64,000 bases of DNA from Tissierella sp. (GCF_031460495.1 NZ_JAVKTS010000003.1:434001-498000), one strand, 5' to 3'. Counted from the stretch's first letter, positions 1-9,901 are shown. The notes: generated from the letters alone by a model not told the origin. Program-made: numbers and translations.

Positions 1-342
1 TGTTACAGCTGTAGTTACTCCACCCTGATATGCTTCTTCAAAGGAAATATCCATTGGGTTTATAGCGTCAATAGCTCTTAATTGAGGAGTAACAGGATCT
101 GTCATTTCATTTCCATCACTACCTTCAAATCCTATGCCTTCTTCCCACATACCTAGATGACAATGAGCATCAATAAATCCAGGAGTCACCATTCTACCTT
201 CTGCATCTATTACCTTTGCATCAAGTGGCGCTATAATATCTTTTCCTACTTCTACTATTTTACCCTCTTTTATTAAGATTGAACCATTCTCAATTACTTC
301 TCCTGCCATAGTGTATATTCTTCCGTTTTTAATGAATATCAT
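1..342 (-). CDS. Amidohydrolase family protein (N-terminal part, runs off window)
   Basis: Open frame from ATG at 342 to the window edge, about 114 codons and no stop, so the C-terminal part is missing. The translation begins MIFIKNGRIYTMAG, has a short beta-sandwich-like lead-in, and then PGFIDAHCHLG at about residues 53-63. This is the HxH metal-binding motif at the start of the TIM barrel in cyclic amidohydrolases (imidazolonepropionase/dihydroorotase superfamily). A strong ribosome site (AAAGGAGG) lies seven bases before the start. The family hydrolyses C-N bonds using one or two metal ions; the substrate cannot be told from this fragment. The downstream neighbour is tex, 70 bases away. 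Confidence 0.85.
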   Translation of the reverse strand, partial: MIFIKNGRIYTMAGEVIENGSILIKEGKIVEVGKDIIAPLDAKVIDAEGRMVTPGFIDAHCHLGMWEEGIGFEGSDGNEMTDPVTPQLRAIDAINPMDISFEEAYQGGVTTAVT

Positions 343-415
343 TTAATAGCCTCCTTTTATTTCGTTACTCTAAACAATATTATATAATTTATTTTACAAT
401 TCATCAACTAGTTAT

Positions 416-2515
416 TTAAATACCCTTCATAGTTAAGGAAATTCTGCCTTTTTCAAGATTTACTTCTAGTATCTTTACTTTAACAATATCTCCAACCTTA
501 ACTACATCTTTTGGATGTTTTACAAATTTTTCTGAAAGGTGAGATATATGAACTAAGCCATCTTCTTTAACTCCTATATCTACAAAGGCACCAAAGTCTA
601 CTACATTCCTTATGGTACCATTTAATACCATCTCTGGCTGTAAATCTTCTATCTTAAGTACATCTTGTCTTAAAATAGGCTTTGGCATCTCGTCTCTAGG
701 GTCTCTCCCAGGTTTCTCCAGCTCTTTGATGATATCTTGCAATGTTGGGACTCCTACATCTAATTCATCAGATATTTTTTCCATATCTACTGTAGTATAA
801 TCCATTTTCAATAATTTTTCTGCAACCTCATAGGACTCGGGATGAACTCCAGTATTATCTAAAGGATTATTCCCACCTGGAATACGCAAAAATCCTGCAC
901 ATTGGATATAAGTCTTTTCTCCAAGACCCTTTACCTTAAGTAATTCTTTCCTATTTGCAAACTTACCCTTTTCTTCCCTAGCACTGATTATACTATTTGC
1001 AACCTTTGTAGATATTCCCGACACATATTTCAACAATGATGGAGATGCAGTATTTAAATCTACTCCCACAGTATTTACACAATCCTCTACTACTCCTGTA
1101 AGGGCTTCATCTAGCTTTCCTTGGTTTAAATCATGTTGGTATTGACCTACACCAATATGTCTTGGTTCTATCTTTACAAGCTCCGCCAGAGGGTCCTGAA
1201 GCCTTCTTCCAATGGATACTGCTCCTCTTATGGTAACATCTAAATCTGGAAATTCTTTTATACCTACTTCTGACGCAGAATAAATAGATGCTCCTGATTC
1301 ACTTACGATTATATAGGATATTTCCTTATCTATTTCCTTTAGCATTTCAGCTACTACCATTTCAGTTTCTCTAGAAGCTGTACCATTTCCAATGGAGATT
1401 ATATTCACATCATATTTATTGATAAATTCCTTTAATTTGACTTTTGTTGCTTCCACCTTATTTTGAGGTTCTGTAGGATATACTGTTGTATAATCTAGTA
1501 CCTTTCCTGTTTCATCCACAACAGCTACTTTACATCCTGTTCTAAAACCTGGATCTATTGCCATTACATTTTTACCTTTAATAGGTGGTTGCATAAGCAA
1601 TGGATTTAAATTAATAGCAAAAACCTTAATAGCCTCTTCTTCAGCTCTTTCTGTTAAATTATTTCTTACTTCCCTCTCTATGGAAGGAAATAAAAGTCTC
1701 TTATAGCTGTCCTCAACTGATTTTTCAAGATAGAATGCAGTAAAATGATTTTTATCTTTTATTAGCCTATATCCTAATCTATTGACGATTTCTTCATCTT
1801 GTACATCAAAGGATACCTTTAATTTCTTATCCTTCTCTCCACGATTTATTGCCAAGACTCTATGATTTGCTATGGTCTTTATTGGCTCCTTGTAATCATA
1901 GTACATCTCATATACTGTTTTTTCTTCTTTATCTACTGCCACTACAAGGATAATTCCTTTATCAAAAACAATCTTTCTGGCCATATCCCTATTATCTGGG
2001 TCATCAGATACAATTTCAGCGATTATATCCATAGCACCCGCTAATGCTTCTTCTTCATTATTTACGCCTTTTTCCTCGTCTATAAAACTAAGTAGAAATT
2101 TATTGAATTCTTCTTTATCTAAGGATTGATTCAAGATTACTTCAGCTAGAGGCTCTAAGCCCTTTTCCTTTGCAATAGTTGCTCTAGTCCTTCTCTTTGG
2201 TCTAAATGGTCTATATAGGTCATCAATTCTTTGAAGGGTTTGTGACTCTAGGATTTCCTTTCTTAATTCCTCCGTCAACTTGCCTTGTTCATCTATTAGC
2301 CTAATAACTTCTTCTTTTCTAGCTTCTAGATTTCTTAGGTAAGTTAGCCTATTGGATAGATCCCTAATAACAATATCCTGCAGCTCTCCAGTTTGCTCCT
2401 TCCTATACCTAGCTATAAATGGAATAGTATTCCCTTCATCTAATAGCTCTACAGTGTTCTTAACTTGAGAAGGTTTTAGTTTAAATTCCTCCGTAAGTAC
2501 TTTTAAAATATCCAT
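416..2515 (-). CDS. tex: Tex family S1 RNA-binding protein
   Basis: Tex is a conserved cytoplasmic nucleic-acid-binding factor related to eukaryotic Spt6 and linked to transcription. The 699-residue product is close to the family norm of about 720. Visible domains: helical N-terminal region (1-190), YqgF/RNase H-like fold (AIDPGFRTGCKVAV, about 320-440), helix-hairpin-helix repeats (GISTKVANSI and VKGLGEKTY, about 490-545), and a C-terminal S1 domain (about 625-699, FGAFVDIGVKEDGLVHIS). An in-frame ATG at 2521 gives two more residues, but the AGAAGGG ribosome site is too close to it and well spaced for the ATG at 2515. It follows the prfB terminator by about 40 bases with no obvious promoter, so some read-through from secA-prfB is possible. 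Confidence 0.95.
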   Translation of the reverse strand: MDILKVLTEEFKLKPSQVKNTVELLDEGNTIPFIARYRKEQTGELQDIVIRDLSNRLTYLRNLEARKEEVIRLIDEQGKLTEELRKEILESQTLQRIDDLYRPFRPKRRTRATIAKEKGLEPLAEVILNQSLDKEEFNKFLLSFIDEEKGVNNEEEALAGAMDIIAEIVSDDPDNRDMARKIVFDKGIILVVAVDKEEKTVYEMYYDYKEPIKTIANHRVLAINRGEKDKKLKVSFDVQDEEIVNRLGYRLIKDKNHFTAFYLEKSVEDSYKRLLFPSIEREVRNNLTERAEEEAIKVFAINLNPLLMQPPIKGKNVMAIDPGFRTGCKVAVVDETGKVLDYTTVYPTEPQNKVEATKVKLKEFINKYDVNIISIGNGTASRETEMVVAEMLKEIDKEISYIIVSESGASIYSASEVGIKEFPDLDVTIRGAVSIGRRLQDPLAELVKIEPRHIGVGQYQHDLNQGKLDEALTGVVEDCVNTVGVDLNTASPSLLKYVSGISTKVANSIISAREEKGKFANRKELLKVKGLGEKTYIQCAGFLRIPGGNNPLDNTGVHPESYEVAEKLLKMDYTTVDMEKISDELDVGVPTLQDIIKELEKPGRDPRDEMPKPILRQDVLKIEDLQPEMVLNGTIRNVVDFGAFVDIGVKEDGLVHISHLSEKFVKHPKDVVKVGDIVKVKILEVNLEKGRISLTMKGI

Positions 2516-2557
2516 TTTCATCTTCCCTTCTGATTAATTTCCTTTATTCCATATCTC

Positions 2558-2590
2558 AAAAAAGCCCTTTTTTTATGAAAGGGCTTTTTG
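2558..2590 (-). terminator. Intrinsic terminator after prfB
   Basis: Inverted repeat with arms AAAAAGCCC and GGGCTTTTTT around a short A/T-rich loop, ending in a U run on the minus strand. It straddles the prfB stop codon, so the last codons of prfB form the 5' arm. It closes the secA-prfB unit ahead of tex. Confidence 0.8.
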
Positions 2591-3680
2591 CTTTAGGTAT
2601 TCGTTTATAAATATGTCTATATCCCCATCCATTACTCCATATACATCCCCTACTTCAGCATTGGTTCTATGATCTTTTACCATGCTATATGGATGAAAAA
2701 CATAGGATCTAATTTGAGATCCCCACCCTATTTGACTATAGCTGCCTTGTAAGTCCTCAATCTTTTCTTTTTGCTCTTCTTCTTTTATTTGAACTAATTT
2801 GGCTTTTAACATATTCATAGCTGTTTGTCTATTACTCAGCTGGGATCTTTCATTTTGACATTGCACTACTACTCCAGTAGGCAAATGTGTAATCCTCACT
2901 GCGGAGTCCGTAGTGTTGACATGCTGACCTCCAGCTCCACCTGATCTATAGGTGTCTATTTTTAAATCTGATGGATTTATTTCTATATTATCATTATCAT
3001 CTAGCTCTGGATATACATCTATACTAGCAAAGGAAGTATGCCTTTTCCCTGCAGAATCAAAGGGTGAAATACGAACGAGTCTGTGCACACCTTTTTCCGA
3101 TTTTAAATATCCATAGGCATTATACCCTTTAATTAATAATGTTACAGCTTTTATTCCACCTTCAGTATCAGCTATAAGGTCTAGAGTCTCTACTTGAAAA
3201 GCTCTTTGGTCTGACCATCTTCTATAAAGTCTAAGAAGCATTTCAGCCCAATCTTGAGCCTCCAATCCTCCTGCACCAGAATGTATGGAAAGAATAGCGT
3301 TGTTTTTATCAAACTCTCCTGATAACAAAGTACTTAGTTTAAAATCATCTGCAGTAATAGTAATCTTTTTAAGTCCTTCTTCTATCTCTTTATACATATC
3401 ATAGGCTTCTTCTTCTAATACTAAATCCATTAAAGCTTCTAAATCTTCTATTCCACTAATTAAATCATCGTATTCTTTGATTTGATTTTTTAGAGCTTTA
3501 ATTTCTTGCATTACTTTTTGGGCTTTATCTACATCTTTCCAAAAATCTTCTTCATAGGATTGTCTTTCAAAATGAACTACATCTTCCCTAAGACCTTCTA
3601 TGTCAAAGTGAAACACCCAATTCTTCCACCATAACTCTTATTTCATGAAGTTTTTCCTTATCTAAATAAATATCTTCCAC
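2573..3680 (-). CDS. prfB: Peptide chain release factor 2, made by programmed +1 frameshift
   Basis: RF2 reads UGA and UAA stops and triggers peptide release. Translation starts at GTG 3680 (AGGAG seven bases upstream) and runs 25 codons to an in-frame TGA at 3605-3603. Slipping +1 on CTT-TGA-C continues into the main frame, giving 368 residues, about the E. coli RF2 length. The main frame shows the RF2 anticodon-mimic SPF in RISPFDSAGKRHTSF and the catalytic GGQ in SGGAGGQHVNTTDS. The longest uninterrupted frame (ATG 3616, 347 aa) lacks the true N-terminus. The GTG is only four bases after the secA stop, so the two genes are translationally close. The pair secA-prfB is a common Firmicute arrangement. 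Confidence 0.96.
3602..3608 (-). other. Programmed +1 frameshift site of prfB (CTTTGAC)
   Basis: On the minus strand the heptamer CTT TGA C occurs after 25 codons of the GTG-started frame. It is the classic RF2 autoregulatory slip site: when RF2 is scarce the ribosome pauses at UGA and shifts from CUU to the overlapping UUU before reading GAC. A GGGTG stretch lies a few bases upstream, weaker than the internal Shine-Dalgarno of E. coli prfB. Confidence 0.93.
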
Positions 3681-3684
3681 TTAA

Positions 3685-6420
3685 TCACTCCTGCCCGCAG
3701 CATTTCTTATATTTCTTACCACTACCACATGGACAAGGGTCATTTCTGCCTACTTTTTTCTCCTTATTCACTATGGTTTTAGTTATTTCATCTGCATTTG
3801 TAGCTAATGGTTCTGCTACTCTTTTCCTTTGAATCTTATCTGGGTTTTCCACTTGATATAAGTATTTTACAGTATCTTCCCAAATACTATGAGTCATTTC
3901 ATCAAACATATCAAAACCCTCTCTTTGATATGCACGAACTGGATCCTCTTGACCATAAGCCCTTAGTCCAATACCCTGTCTAAACTGATCCATAGCATCT
4001 ATATGGTCCATCCACTTACTATCTACTACTTGAAGTAGAACTACCCTTTCCACTTCTCTAAATCTTTCTTCACCAAATTCTTCTTCCTTAGCTTTATATT
4101 TTGCCTCAGCAGCTTCAATAATCCTGTCAGTAAGGATTTCTTTAGTCAGACTTTCAATATCATCAAATTTTAAGAAGCCTTTCTTTATATTTAAAAGATT
4201 AACCATGGCATTTTCTAATCCTTCAATATCCCACTCTTCTGGGAACTTACTTTGTCTAGTAAATATCTCAACATTCTCTCCTATTAGAGATTTTGTCATA
4301 TCTTGAATATAGGATCTTAGATTTTCACCTTCTAATACTTTTCTTCTCTCACCATAGATTACTTCCCTTTGCTTATTCATTACATCATCATATTTCAATA
4401 CATGTTTTCTAATTCCAAAGTTATTCCCTTCTACCTTCTTTTGGGCATTTTCTATGGTCTTTGTTAAAATTGAATGCTCTAATGGTTCATCTTCTGGCAT
4501 TTTTAAGGTATCAATTAGGTTTTGCATCCTTTCACCACCAAATAGCCTCATTAAATCATCGTCTAGCCCAATGTAGAACCTTGTAGAACCAGGGTCTCCT
4601 TGTCTACCGGAACGACCTCTAAGCTGATTATCTATACGCCTAGATTCATGTCTTTCTGTACCAATTATGTGAAGTCCACCTGCTGCTAGGACCTTTTTAT
4701 TATTTTCATCAGTTTCTAATTTATATTTATCATGTAATTCCTTATATACTTTCCTTGCTTCCATGACTTCTTCACTATCTGTATCAAAAAAACTATCCAC
4801 AAGGGCTAATACTTCATCTGGATAACCTTTCTTCTGCATCTCCAGTTTAGCAATAAACTCTGGATTTCCTCCTAATACAATATCTGTACCTCTACCTGCC
4901 ATATTTGTGGCAATAGTCACGGCATTATATCTACCAGCTTGAGCTACAATTTCTGCCTCTCTACTATGCTGTTTTGCATTTAATACTTCGTGAGGAATTC
5001 CTTCCTTCTTAAGTAGTTTTGAAAGAGCCTCAGACTTTTCAATTGATATAGTACCCACTAATACTGGCTGACCTGTACTATGTCTTTCTTTTATTTCATT
5101 GACTACTGCCTTAAATTTAGCATTTTCATTACGATATACACTATCGGCTAAGTCATCTCTAATTATTGGCTTGTTAGTAGGTATTTCTACTACATCCATA
5201 TTATATATCTCTCTAAATTCTGATTCCTCAGTCTTAGCAGTTCCTGTCATACCAGAAAGCTTCATATACATTCTAAAATAGTTTTGGAATGTAATAGTAG
5301 CTAAAGTCTTAGACTCAGATTTTACATTCATCTTTTCCTTAGCTTCTATGGCTTGGTGAAGTCCATCACTATATCTTCTTCCATACATTAGTCTTCCTGT
5401 AAATTCATCTACAATAATTACTTCTCCATCATTGACTACATAATCAATATCTCTTTTCATTATGGATCTAGCCTTTAGGGCTTGATTCACATGATGAGCT
5501 ATTTCCATATTTTCCATATCCGATAAATTCTCTATACCAAAGAAGGATTCTGCCTTAGCAGTACCATTTTCAGTAAGAGAACAAGATTTTGCTTTTTCAT
5601 CTATTAAGAAATCTACTGTTTCTTCTTTTATTTCCCTATTAAAGGGATCTGTTTTATCTTCCTTTGGATCTATTATTCTACTACTAAGAGACCTTACAAA
5701 ATTATCAGCCACTTCATAAAGTTTAGTAGATTTGTCACCCGTACCAGAAATAATCAATGGAGTCCTAGCCTCATCTACTAATATACTATCCACTTCGTCA
5801 ACTATGGAAAAATAAAGAGGTCTTTGAACCATCTCTTCCTTGTATATGACCATATTATCCCTAAGGTAGTCAAATCCATATTCATTATTTGTACCATAAG
5901 TAATATCACAATTATAAGCTGCTTTTCTTTCAGCATTAGTAATACCATGTACAATACAACCAACTGTAAGCCCTAGAAATTCGTAGATTTTACCCATCCA
6001 CTCCTTATCCCTTTTAGCTAAGTAATCATTTACTGTAACAATATGAACACCTTTACCTGTTAAAGCATTTAAATATGCTGCTAAGGTAGCCATTAAAGTC
6101 TTACCCTCACCAGTCTTCATCTCTGCGATTCTACCTTGATGAAGTATTATCCCACCAAATAATTGAACTCTATAATGTTTCTTGCCAAGGACTCTATCTG
6201 ACGCTTCTCTAACTACTGCAAAAGCTTCTGGTAAAATGTCATCAAGATTTTCTCCTTGATTTAATCTATTCTTAAATTGTAAAGTCATTTCCTTGAGCTG
6301 CTGATCAGTTAAGCTTTTCATCTGTTCATCTAGAGATTCTATTTTGTCTACTAGAGGTGTAATCTTCTTTAACTCTCTATCACTATAGGAGCCAAATATC
6401 TTATCAAATAAACCTGCCAT
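3685..6420 (-). CDS. secA: Preprotein translocase ATPase SecA
   Basis: Motor ATPase that pushes unfolded secretory proteins through SecYEG at the membrane. At 911 residues it is a full-length SecA1. Seen in order: Walker A MKTGEGKT (about residue 101), [19 protein letters not shown] (Walker B, about 207), the preprotein-binding domain, helicase motif [24 protein letters not shown], and the C-terminal zinc-binding SEC-C tail [14 protein letters not shown]. An AAAGGTGG ribosome site precedes the ATG. It lies between hpf and prfB, the usual hpf-secA-prfB order, with its own likely sigma-A promoter at 6463-6491. Confidence 0.98.
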   Translation of the reverse strand: MAGLFDKIFGSYSDRELKKITPLVDKIESLDEQMKSLTDQQLKEMTLQFKNRLNQGENLDDILPEAFAVVREASDRVLGKKHYRVQLFGGIILHQGRIAEMKTGEGKTLMATLAAYLNALTGKGVHIVTVNDYLAKRDKEWMGKIYEFLGLTVGCIVHGITNAERKAAYNCDITYGTNNEYGFDYLRDNMVIYKEEMVQRPLYFSIVDEVDSILVDEARTPLIISGTGDKSTKLYEVADNFVRSLSSRIIDPKEDKTDPFNREIKEETVDFLIDEKAKSCSLTENGTAKAESFFGIENLSDMENMEIAHHVNQALKARSIMKRDIDYVVNDGEVIIVDEFTGRLMYGRRYSDGLHQAIEAKEKMNVKSESKTLATITFQNYFRMYMKLSGMTGTAKTEESEFREIYNMDVVEIPTNKPIIRDDLADSVYRNENAKFKAVVNEIKERHSTGQPVLVGTISIEKSEALSKLLKKEGIPHEVLNAKQHSREAEIVAQAGRYNAVTIATNMAGRGTDIVLGGNPEFIAKLEMQKKGYPDEVLALVDSFFDTDSEEVMEARKVYKELHDKYKLETDENNKKVLAAGGLHIIGTERHESRRIDNQLRGRSGRQGDPGSTRFYIGLDDDLMRLFGGERMQNLIDTLKMPEDEPLEHSILTKTIENAQKKVEGNNFGIRKHVLKYDDVMNKQREVIYGERRKVLEGENLRSYIQDMTKSLIGENVEIFTRQSKFPEEWDIEGLENAMVNLLNIKKGFLKFDDIESLTKEILTDRIIEAAEAKYKAKEEEFGEERFREVERVVLLQVVDSKWMDHIDAMDQFRQGIGLRAYGQEDPVRAYQREGFDMFDEMTHSIWEDTVKYLYQVENPDKIQRKRVAEPLATNADEITKTIVNKEKKVGRNDPCPCGSGKKYKKCCGQE

Positions 6421-6462
6421 GAATTAACCACCTTTCAAACTTCTATCTATTCCTATTTTATC

Positions 6463-6491
6463 ATTTTATCATTTAATTAAACTCCTTTCAA
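6463..6491 (-). promoter_or_regulatory. Likely sigma-A promoter of secA
   Basis: Minus strand: -35 TTGAAA (6486-6491), 17-base spacer ending in TGA (extended -10), -10 TAAAAT (6463-6468). Transcription would start about 35 bases upstream of the secA ATG. Confidence 0.6.
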
Positions 6492-6543
6492 CTAAATAAA
6501 ACTCTTACCTACAAATATAGGGCTATATCAAAAAATCTAATAA

Positions 6544-6571
6544 ATTTAAAAACGGATTCCTAGGAATCCGC
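6544..6571 (-). terminator. Terminator between hpf and secA
   Basis: Perfect 16-base palindrome GGATTCCTAGGAATCC inside a CGGATTCC...GGAATCCG stem, followed on the minus strand by TTTTT. It lies 15 bases past the hpf stop codon. Confidence 0.75.
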
Positions 6572-6586
6572 TTTATGATTTTAATA

Positions 6587-7120
6587 TTAAATCTCTGGTT
6601 CAATCAATCCATAATTTCCATCTTTTCTTTTATATACTATGCTTACATCTTCATTATTAGCATCCATAAATACAAAGAAATTGTGTCTAAGTAATTCCAT
6701 TTGTAGTATTGCTTCCTCTGATGACATTGGTTTTATGCTGAATCTTTTCTTTTTTACTAATTTAGGTCTATCTGCTTCTTCCTCTGGTGTCAGTGGTGCA
6801 ACATTTTCAAACCTAATAGTTTCACTGTTTTTATATCTGTTTTGTAATCTTGTTTTATATTTCCTGATTTGCCTTTCCAATACATCAACTGCCTTGTCAA
6901 TTGAAACATACATATCATCTGTTGATTCTTCAGCTCTAATAATAGTTCCAGGTAGGTTTATGGTTACCTCAATTATTTTTCTATTCTTCTCTGAACTGAA
7001 AGTGACATTACCTTCAATATCTTTCTGGAAATATTTATCTAGTTTTCCTATCTTTTTCTGTGTTACATCCCTTAGTGCATCTGTAATCTCCATATTTTTT
7101 CCAGTAAAATTCAATTTCAT
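6587..7120 (-). CDS. hpf: Ribosome hibernation promoting factor, long form
   Basis: HPF binds the 30S decoding region in slow growth, and the long form dimerises 70S ribosomes into 100S particles. Start chosen at ATG 7120 (MKLNFTGKNMEI) because AGGAG lies eight bases upstream; an ATG at 7138 has no ribosome site. The 177-residue product has the S30AE/sigma-54-modulation fold (1-100, ITDALRDVTQKKIGKLDKYF) and the C-terminal dimerisation domain (about 120-177, RFSIKPMSSEEAILQMELL, FVFMDANNEDVSIVYKRKDG). It sits upstream of secA with its own terminator. Its upstream region carries the DnaA-box-like cluster at 7240-7343. Confidence 0.96.
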   Translation of the reverse strand: MKLNFTGKNMEITDALRDVTQKKIGKLDKYFQKDIEGNVTFSSEKNRKIIEVTINLPGTIIRAEESTDDMYVSIDKAVDVLERQIRKYKTRLQNRYKNSETIRFENVAPLTPEEEADRPKLVKKKRFSIKPMSSEEAILQMELLRHNFFVFMDANNEDVSIVYKRKDGNYGLIEPEI

Positions 7121-7239
7121 AAACCCAGCTCCTTTCATATAAGCTTAATTGCTTATACTATTTGTATATATATTACCCTTAAATCTATTATAATAACATA
7201 TATTAATTTATCTTATTTGGAATAATTAGGGCTTAAAAT

Positions 7240-7343
7240 TGTGGATTGTTAATTAAATTCCTGTGGATAATGTGTATAAACCTGTGGAGAACTGTAAATA
7301 ATACAATTTTCATTGTGGGCAATATGATCTTTATTGTGGATAT
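7240..7343 (-). promoter_or_regulatory. Cluster of five phased DnaA-box-like repeats upstream of hpf
   Basis: Reading the plus strand: TGTGGATTG 7240, TGTGGATAA 7262 (exact reverse complement of the consensus DnaA box TTATCCACA), TGTGGAGAA 7283, TGTGGGCAA 7314 and TGTGGATAT 7335. A further near match, TGTGTATAA, abuts the second at 7271. All share orientation, and successive starts differ by 22, 21, 31 and 21 bases, near whole turns of B-DNA. The stretch lies between hpf and the flagellar operon and holds no ORF. Confidence 0.55.
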
Positions 7344-7357
7344 GTTACTCAGAAAAA

Positions 7358-7393
7358 GAAAAAGTAGAAAGAAAACTCTTTCTACTTTTTTTC
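7358..7393 (-). terminator. Terminator of the flaG-fliD-fliS operon
   Basis: Arms AAAAGTAGAAAG and CTTTCTACTTTT around AAAACT, with U/A-rich flanks. It overlaps the last codons of the gene ending at 7382. The tract is near-symmetric, so it may work on both strands. Confidence 0.75.
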
Positions 7394-7852
7394 ATCTATA
7401 AGCATACTTACTGAAGATTCATAGTTATATCCCTTATATGCTTTTTTTCCTTCTTTTACTTGTTTTATATCTAATTTTATCTTGTCTATATTGGATTTCA
7501 TTTTCCTAGTATTTTCATTATCTAAGGCTGATATCTCATTAAGAATATTGTTTACATCTTCTACAATATCTTTTAATGTTTTAACATTATCAAATTTTCT
7601 TACATCGATTTTGTCAAAACTATCTATACCTTCCTCTGATTTAATAGTATTATATAATCCCAAGAAATCTTTATCTATGATATCAACCTTGTTCATTATA
7701 TTTTCTTTGTCTTCTAATACTATTCCCAAATCATCCAAATTATCATTGTCTATCAAATCTTTTTGTTTTTTTGTCAGCTTTAAAAGATCAGTTAGTAGTT
7801 TCTTCTTATCCTTTGATAATAATATAACTTTATTAATATTAGTAACTGTCAT
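7382..7852 (-). CDS. Probable flagellar export chaperone (FlgN/FliT-like)
   Basis: 156 residues, highly charged and almost all helix. It is predicted to form long amphipathic helices and has no signal peptide or membrane segment. The tail GKKAYKGYNYESSVSMLIDEKK resembles the conserved end of FlgN-type chaperones in Clostridia (compare the FlgN at 62.0 kb, which ends in NSIFDRKV). Position supports the role: last gene of flaG-fliD-fliS, where a FliT or FlgN-like chaperone for the filament cap FliD is usually found. The start ATG follows AGGTG, and only eight bases separate it from the fliS stop. Family assignment is by length, composition and context rather than a diagnostic motif. Confidence 0.6.
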   Translation of the reverse strand: MTVTNINKVILLSKDKKKLLTDLLKLTKKQKDLIDNDNLDDLGIVLEDKENIMNKVDIIDKDFLGLYNTIKSEEGIDSFDKIDVRKFDNVKTLKDIVEDVNNILNEISALDNENTRKMKSNIDKIKLDIKQVKEGKKAYKGYNYESSVSMLIDEKK

Positions 7853-7860
7853 TTAAACAC

Positions 7861-8250
7861 CTACTTAGCCTGATAAACTTTTTGTTTAATTTGCTTTATG
7901 ACTTCTTTCCATGTGTCTCTCATATCATTTACTATTACAAGTGCTTCATCTATAGCATTTATATCTTTTTTAATATTAGCATCTACTAACTTAGACAATA
8001 CAAAATCATACAAGCCTCTAAGCTCTTTGGATATTTCATAATTCATGTCTAGGGAATAACTTAATTCTGTAATAATATCTTGAGCCCTCATTAATGAAGA
8101 GTGGGTCTTTTCGTAATTCTTGTTTTCTATACTATATTTCCCAATATTCATAAACTTAATTGCACCTTCATACAACATAAGTGTTAGTTCTTCAGGCGTC
8201 GCTGTAAGAACAGTATTTTGCTTGTATTGATTTAGAGCCTGATAATTCAT
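7861..8250 (-). CDS. fliS: Flagellin export chaperone FliS
   Basis: FliS binds the C-terminal helices of flagellin in the cytoplasm, prevents premature polymerisation and hands it to FlhA. The 129-residue product matches the family in length and sequence: YKQNTVLTATPEELTLMLYEGAIKFMN near the N-terminus, then four helices and LRGLYDFVLSKLVDANIKKD. An AAGGAG ribosome site precedes the ATG. It lies 20 bases after fliD in a sigma-D operon. In B. subtilis FliS also acts with FliW and CsrA in flagellin homeostasis, and both of those genes are in this window. Confidence 0.95.
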   Translation of the reverse strand: MNYQALNQYKQNTVLTATPEELTLMLYEGAIKFMNIGKYSIENKNYEKTHSSLMRAQDIITELSYSLDMNYEISKELRGLYDFVLSKLVDANIKKDINAIDEALVIVNDMRDTWKEVIKQIKQKVYQAK

Positions 8251-8269
8251 CTTTTTCTCTCCTTATTTT

Positions 8270-9901
8270 TTAGCCGAATTGTTGTGATAACCAACCACTT
8301 TGACTACTCATCTGCTGCATATATTTTTCCATCTGTGTAAATTTAGCATAATATGATTCTTCTTTCTTTGCAAATAAAATATTCAAATTATCTATTTTTT
8401 GATTCATCTCTGCTATGGATTTATCTATATCGGAGATACTTGATTTTTTAGTTACAAAATCTAAAAGCATATTAGACTTTACAGATCTAAGCAAATCTGA
8501 GTCACTTCCTGGACCTGATTTATCTATAATGGATTTCATTCCAGTTATTAAATCGTCATATACCCTTGTGAAGATACCCTTAGAACTATTTTTAGCATCT
8601 CCTAGTATTTCCTTTCCATCTGCATCGTAGCTACCATCCTTAAATAATAGCTCCATTACTCCCTCAGGATCTTCTTCGATGGCTTTTCTAAGCTTTTCAG
8701 TATCTATTTGGAGTTTTCCACCAGCAGATCCTCTAGCATAGGATTCAGTGGATATTCCTATTTTCGTAATATGATTATATTTTTCATCTACACCTTCCAA
8801 AGTCTTATATAAATCATTTCTCATGGATTGCAGTGTTCTATTAATAGTCTCATCATTATTTAACAAGCCTGACTTAGCTTTTTCTGTCCATAGCTTAACA
8901 TCATCGTCTTTCATAGCACTCTTTTCTTCTGCAGATAGAGGATGATAACTACTATATTTTTTTTCATTCAAAAGCAAGGATGATGCATCTATTAAAGCAT
9001 TATAATCACTTACAAGCTTTTCAATTTTCTCCATTATGCCATCTACATTTGTGGAGACATTGATATTTGTAGTGCCTATTGATTTAGCTTCGATGTTTAA
9101 CCCATTTAAAGTAAAGTTATTAGATGAATAAGTTAAATCTACACCATTAAACGAAATTTTTGAATCCTTGCCCAAACTATAAATAGCTCCTGTATGCCCT
9201 TCACCTGCTGAATTCTGTTCTTTTATATTGTTTTTAAGTTTATTGATGAATTGCACACTAGCAGCATTTCCAGTTACAGCTGTTAATCCAATATATGCAT
9301 CTTTTCCAGTTTCTGTAGTTTGCATAAATAATCTGCCATTAGTCTTATCATAAAAAGCAGTTACTCCTGTTTCTTCTGTCTTTGCATTTATAGACTTAAC
9401 TACATCATCCATGGTTATATCAGTTGTTCCAACTGTGCTTCCCACTTCAATTTTAATATTATCTGAAGTTAAATTAAATTCCATATGTTTAATACCTACT
9501 AAAGCATTTTCATCCAATTTAGCGCTGGTAAAACTAGCACCCTTTGCCAATTCCTTAACCTCAATACTAAAACTTCCATTAACAGCTTTAGATGTAGATG
9601 ATATAGTAGCTGCTGCTTCATTTGATGATGTTGCTTTTCTTACATAACTAAGATTAGTATAAGATGTATCAAACAGTGATCCTGTACTGCTACTTGTCTT
9701 CAACCCTATATCCTTTTTAGTGTTCAATATAAAGTTTGCATATAGTTTGTTGACACTATTGTATCCCTCTTGTCTCCATAATGCTACTTGCTTAGATTGT
9801 TCGAATCTGTCAACCTTCATTCTTTCAACCTTCATCAAGCTTTGAACCATAGCATCAGTATCCATACCTGAATACATTCCTGAAACTCTCATATTACTCA
9901 T
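8270..9901 (-). CDS. fliD: Flagellar filament capping protein FliD
   Basis: FliD (HAP2) caps the growing filament and inserts flagellin monomers. It is a secreted structural protein exported by the flagellar type III system. The 543-residue product starts MSNMRVSGMYSGMDTDAMVQSLM, the conserved FliD N-terminal D0 motif. Central variable domains follow, then a coiled C-terminal region ending KKEESYYAKFTQMEKYMQQMSSQSGWLSQQFG, also typical. GGTGG precedes the ATG. Gene order flaG-fliD-fliS is the standard one. Confidence 0.96.
   Translation of the reverse strand: MSNMRVSGMYSGMDTDAMVQSLMKVERMKVDRFEQSKQVALWRQEGYNSVNKLYANFILNTKKDIGLKTSSSTGSLFDTSYTNLSYVRKATSSNEAAATISSTSKAVNGSFSIEVKELAKGASFTSAKLDENALVGIKHMEFNLTSDNIKIEVGSTVGTTDITMDDVVKSINAKTEETGVTAFYDKTNGRLFMQTTETGKDAYIGLTAVTGNAASVQFINKLKNNIKEQNSAGEGHTGAIYSLGKDSKISFNGVDLTYSSNNFTLNGLNIEAKSIGTTNINVSTNVDGIMEKIEKLVSDYNALIDASSLLLNEKKYSSYHPLSAEEKSAMKDDDVKLWTEKAKSGLLNNDETINRTLQSMRNDLYKTLEGVDEKYNHITKIGISTESYARGSAGGKLQIDTEKLRKAIEEDPEGVMELLFKDGSYDADGKEILGDAKNSSKGIFTRVYDDLITGMKSIIDKSGPGSDSDLLRSVKSNMLLDFVTKKSSISDIDKSIAEMNQKIDNLNILFAKKEESYYAKFTQMEKYMQQMSSQSGWLSQQFG

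Noticed and set aside
6639-7142. Plus-strand ORF of 167 codons opposite hpf
   Set aside because: Antisense shadow of hpf with a Ser/Leu/Ile-rich translation and no ribosome site.
7240-7343. The DnaA-box cluster as the chromosomal origin
   Set aside because: No dnaA, dnaN, rpmH, gyrB or parAB genes nearby and no AT-rich unwinding element that I can distinguish from the background.
7482-7856. Plus-strand ORF opposite the flagellar chaperone gene
   Set aside because: Antisense shadow; hydrophobic low-complexity translation.
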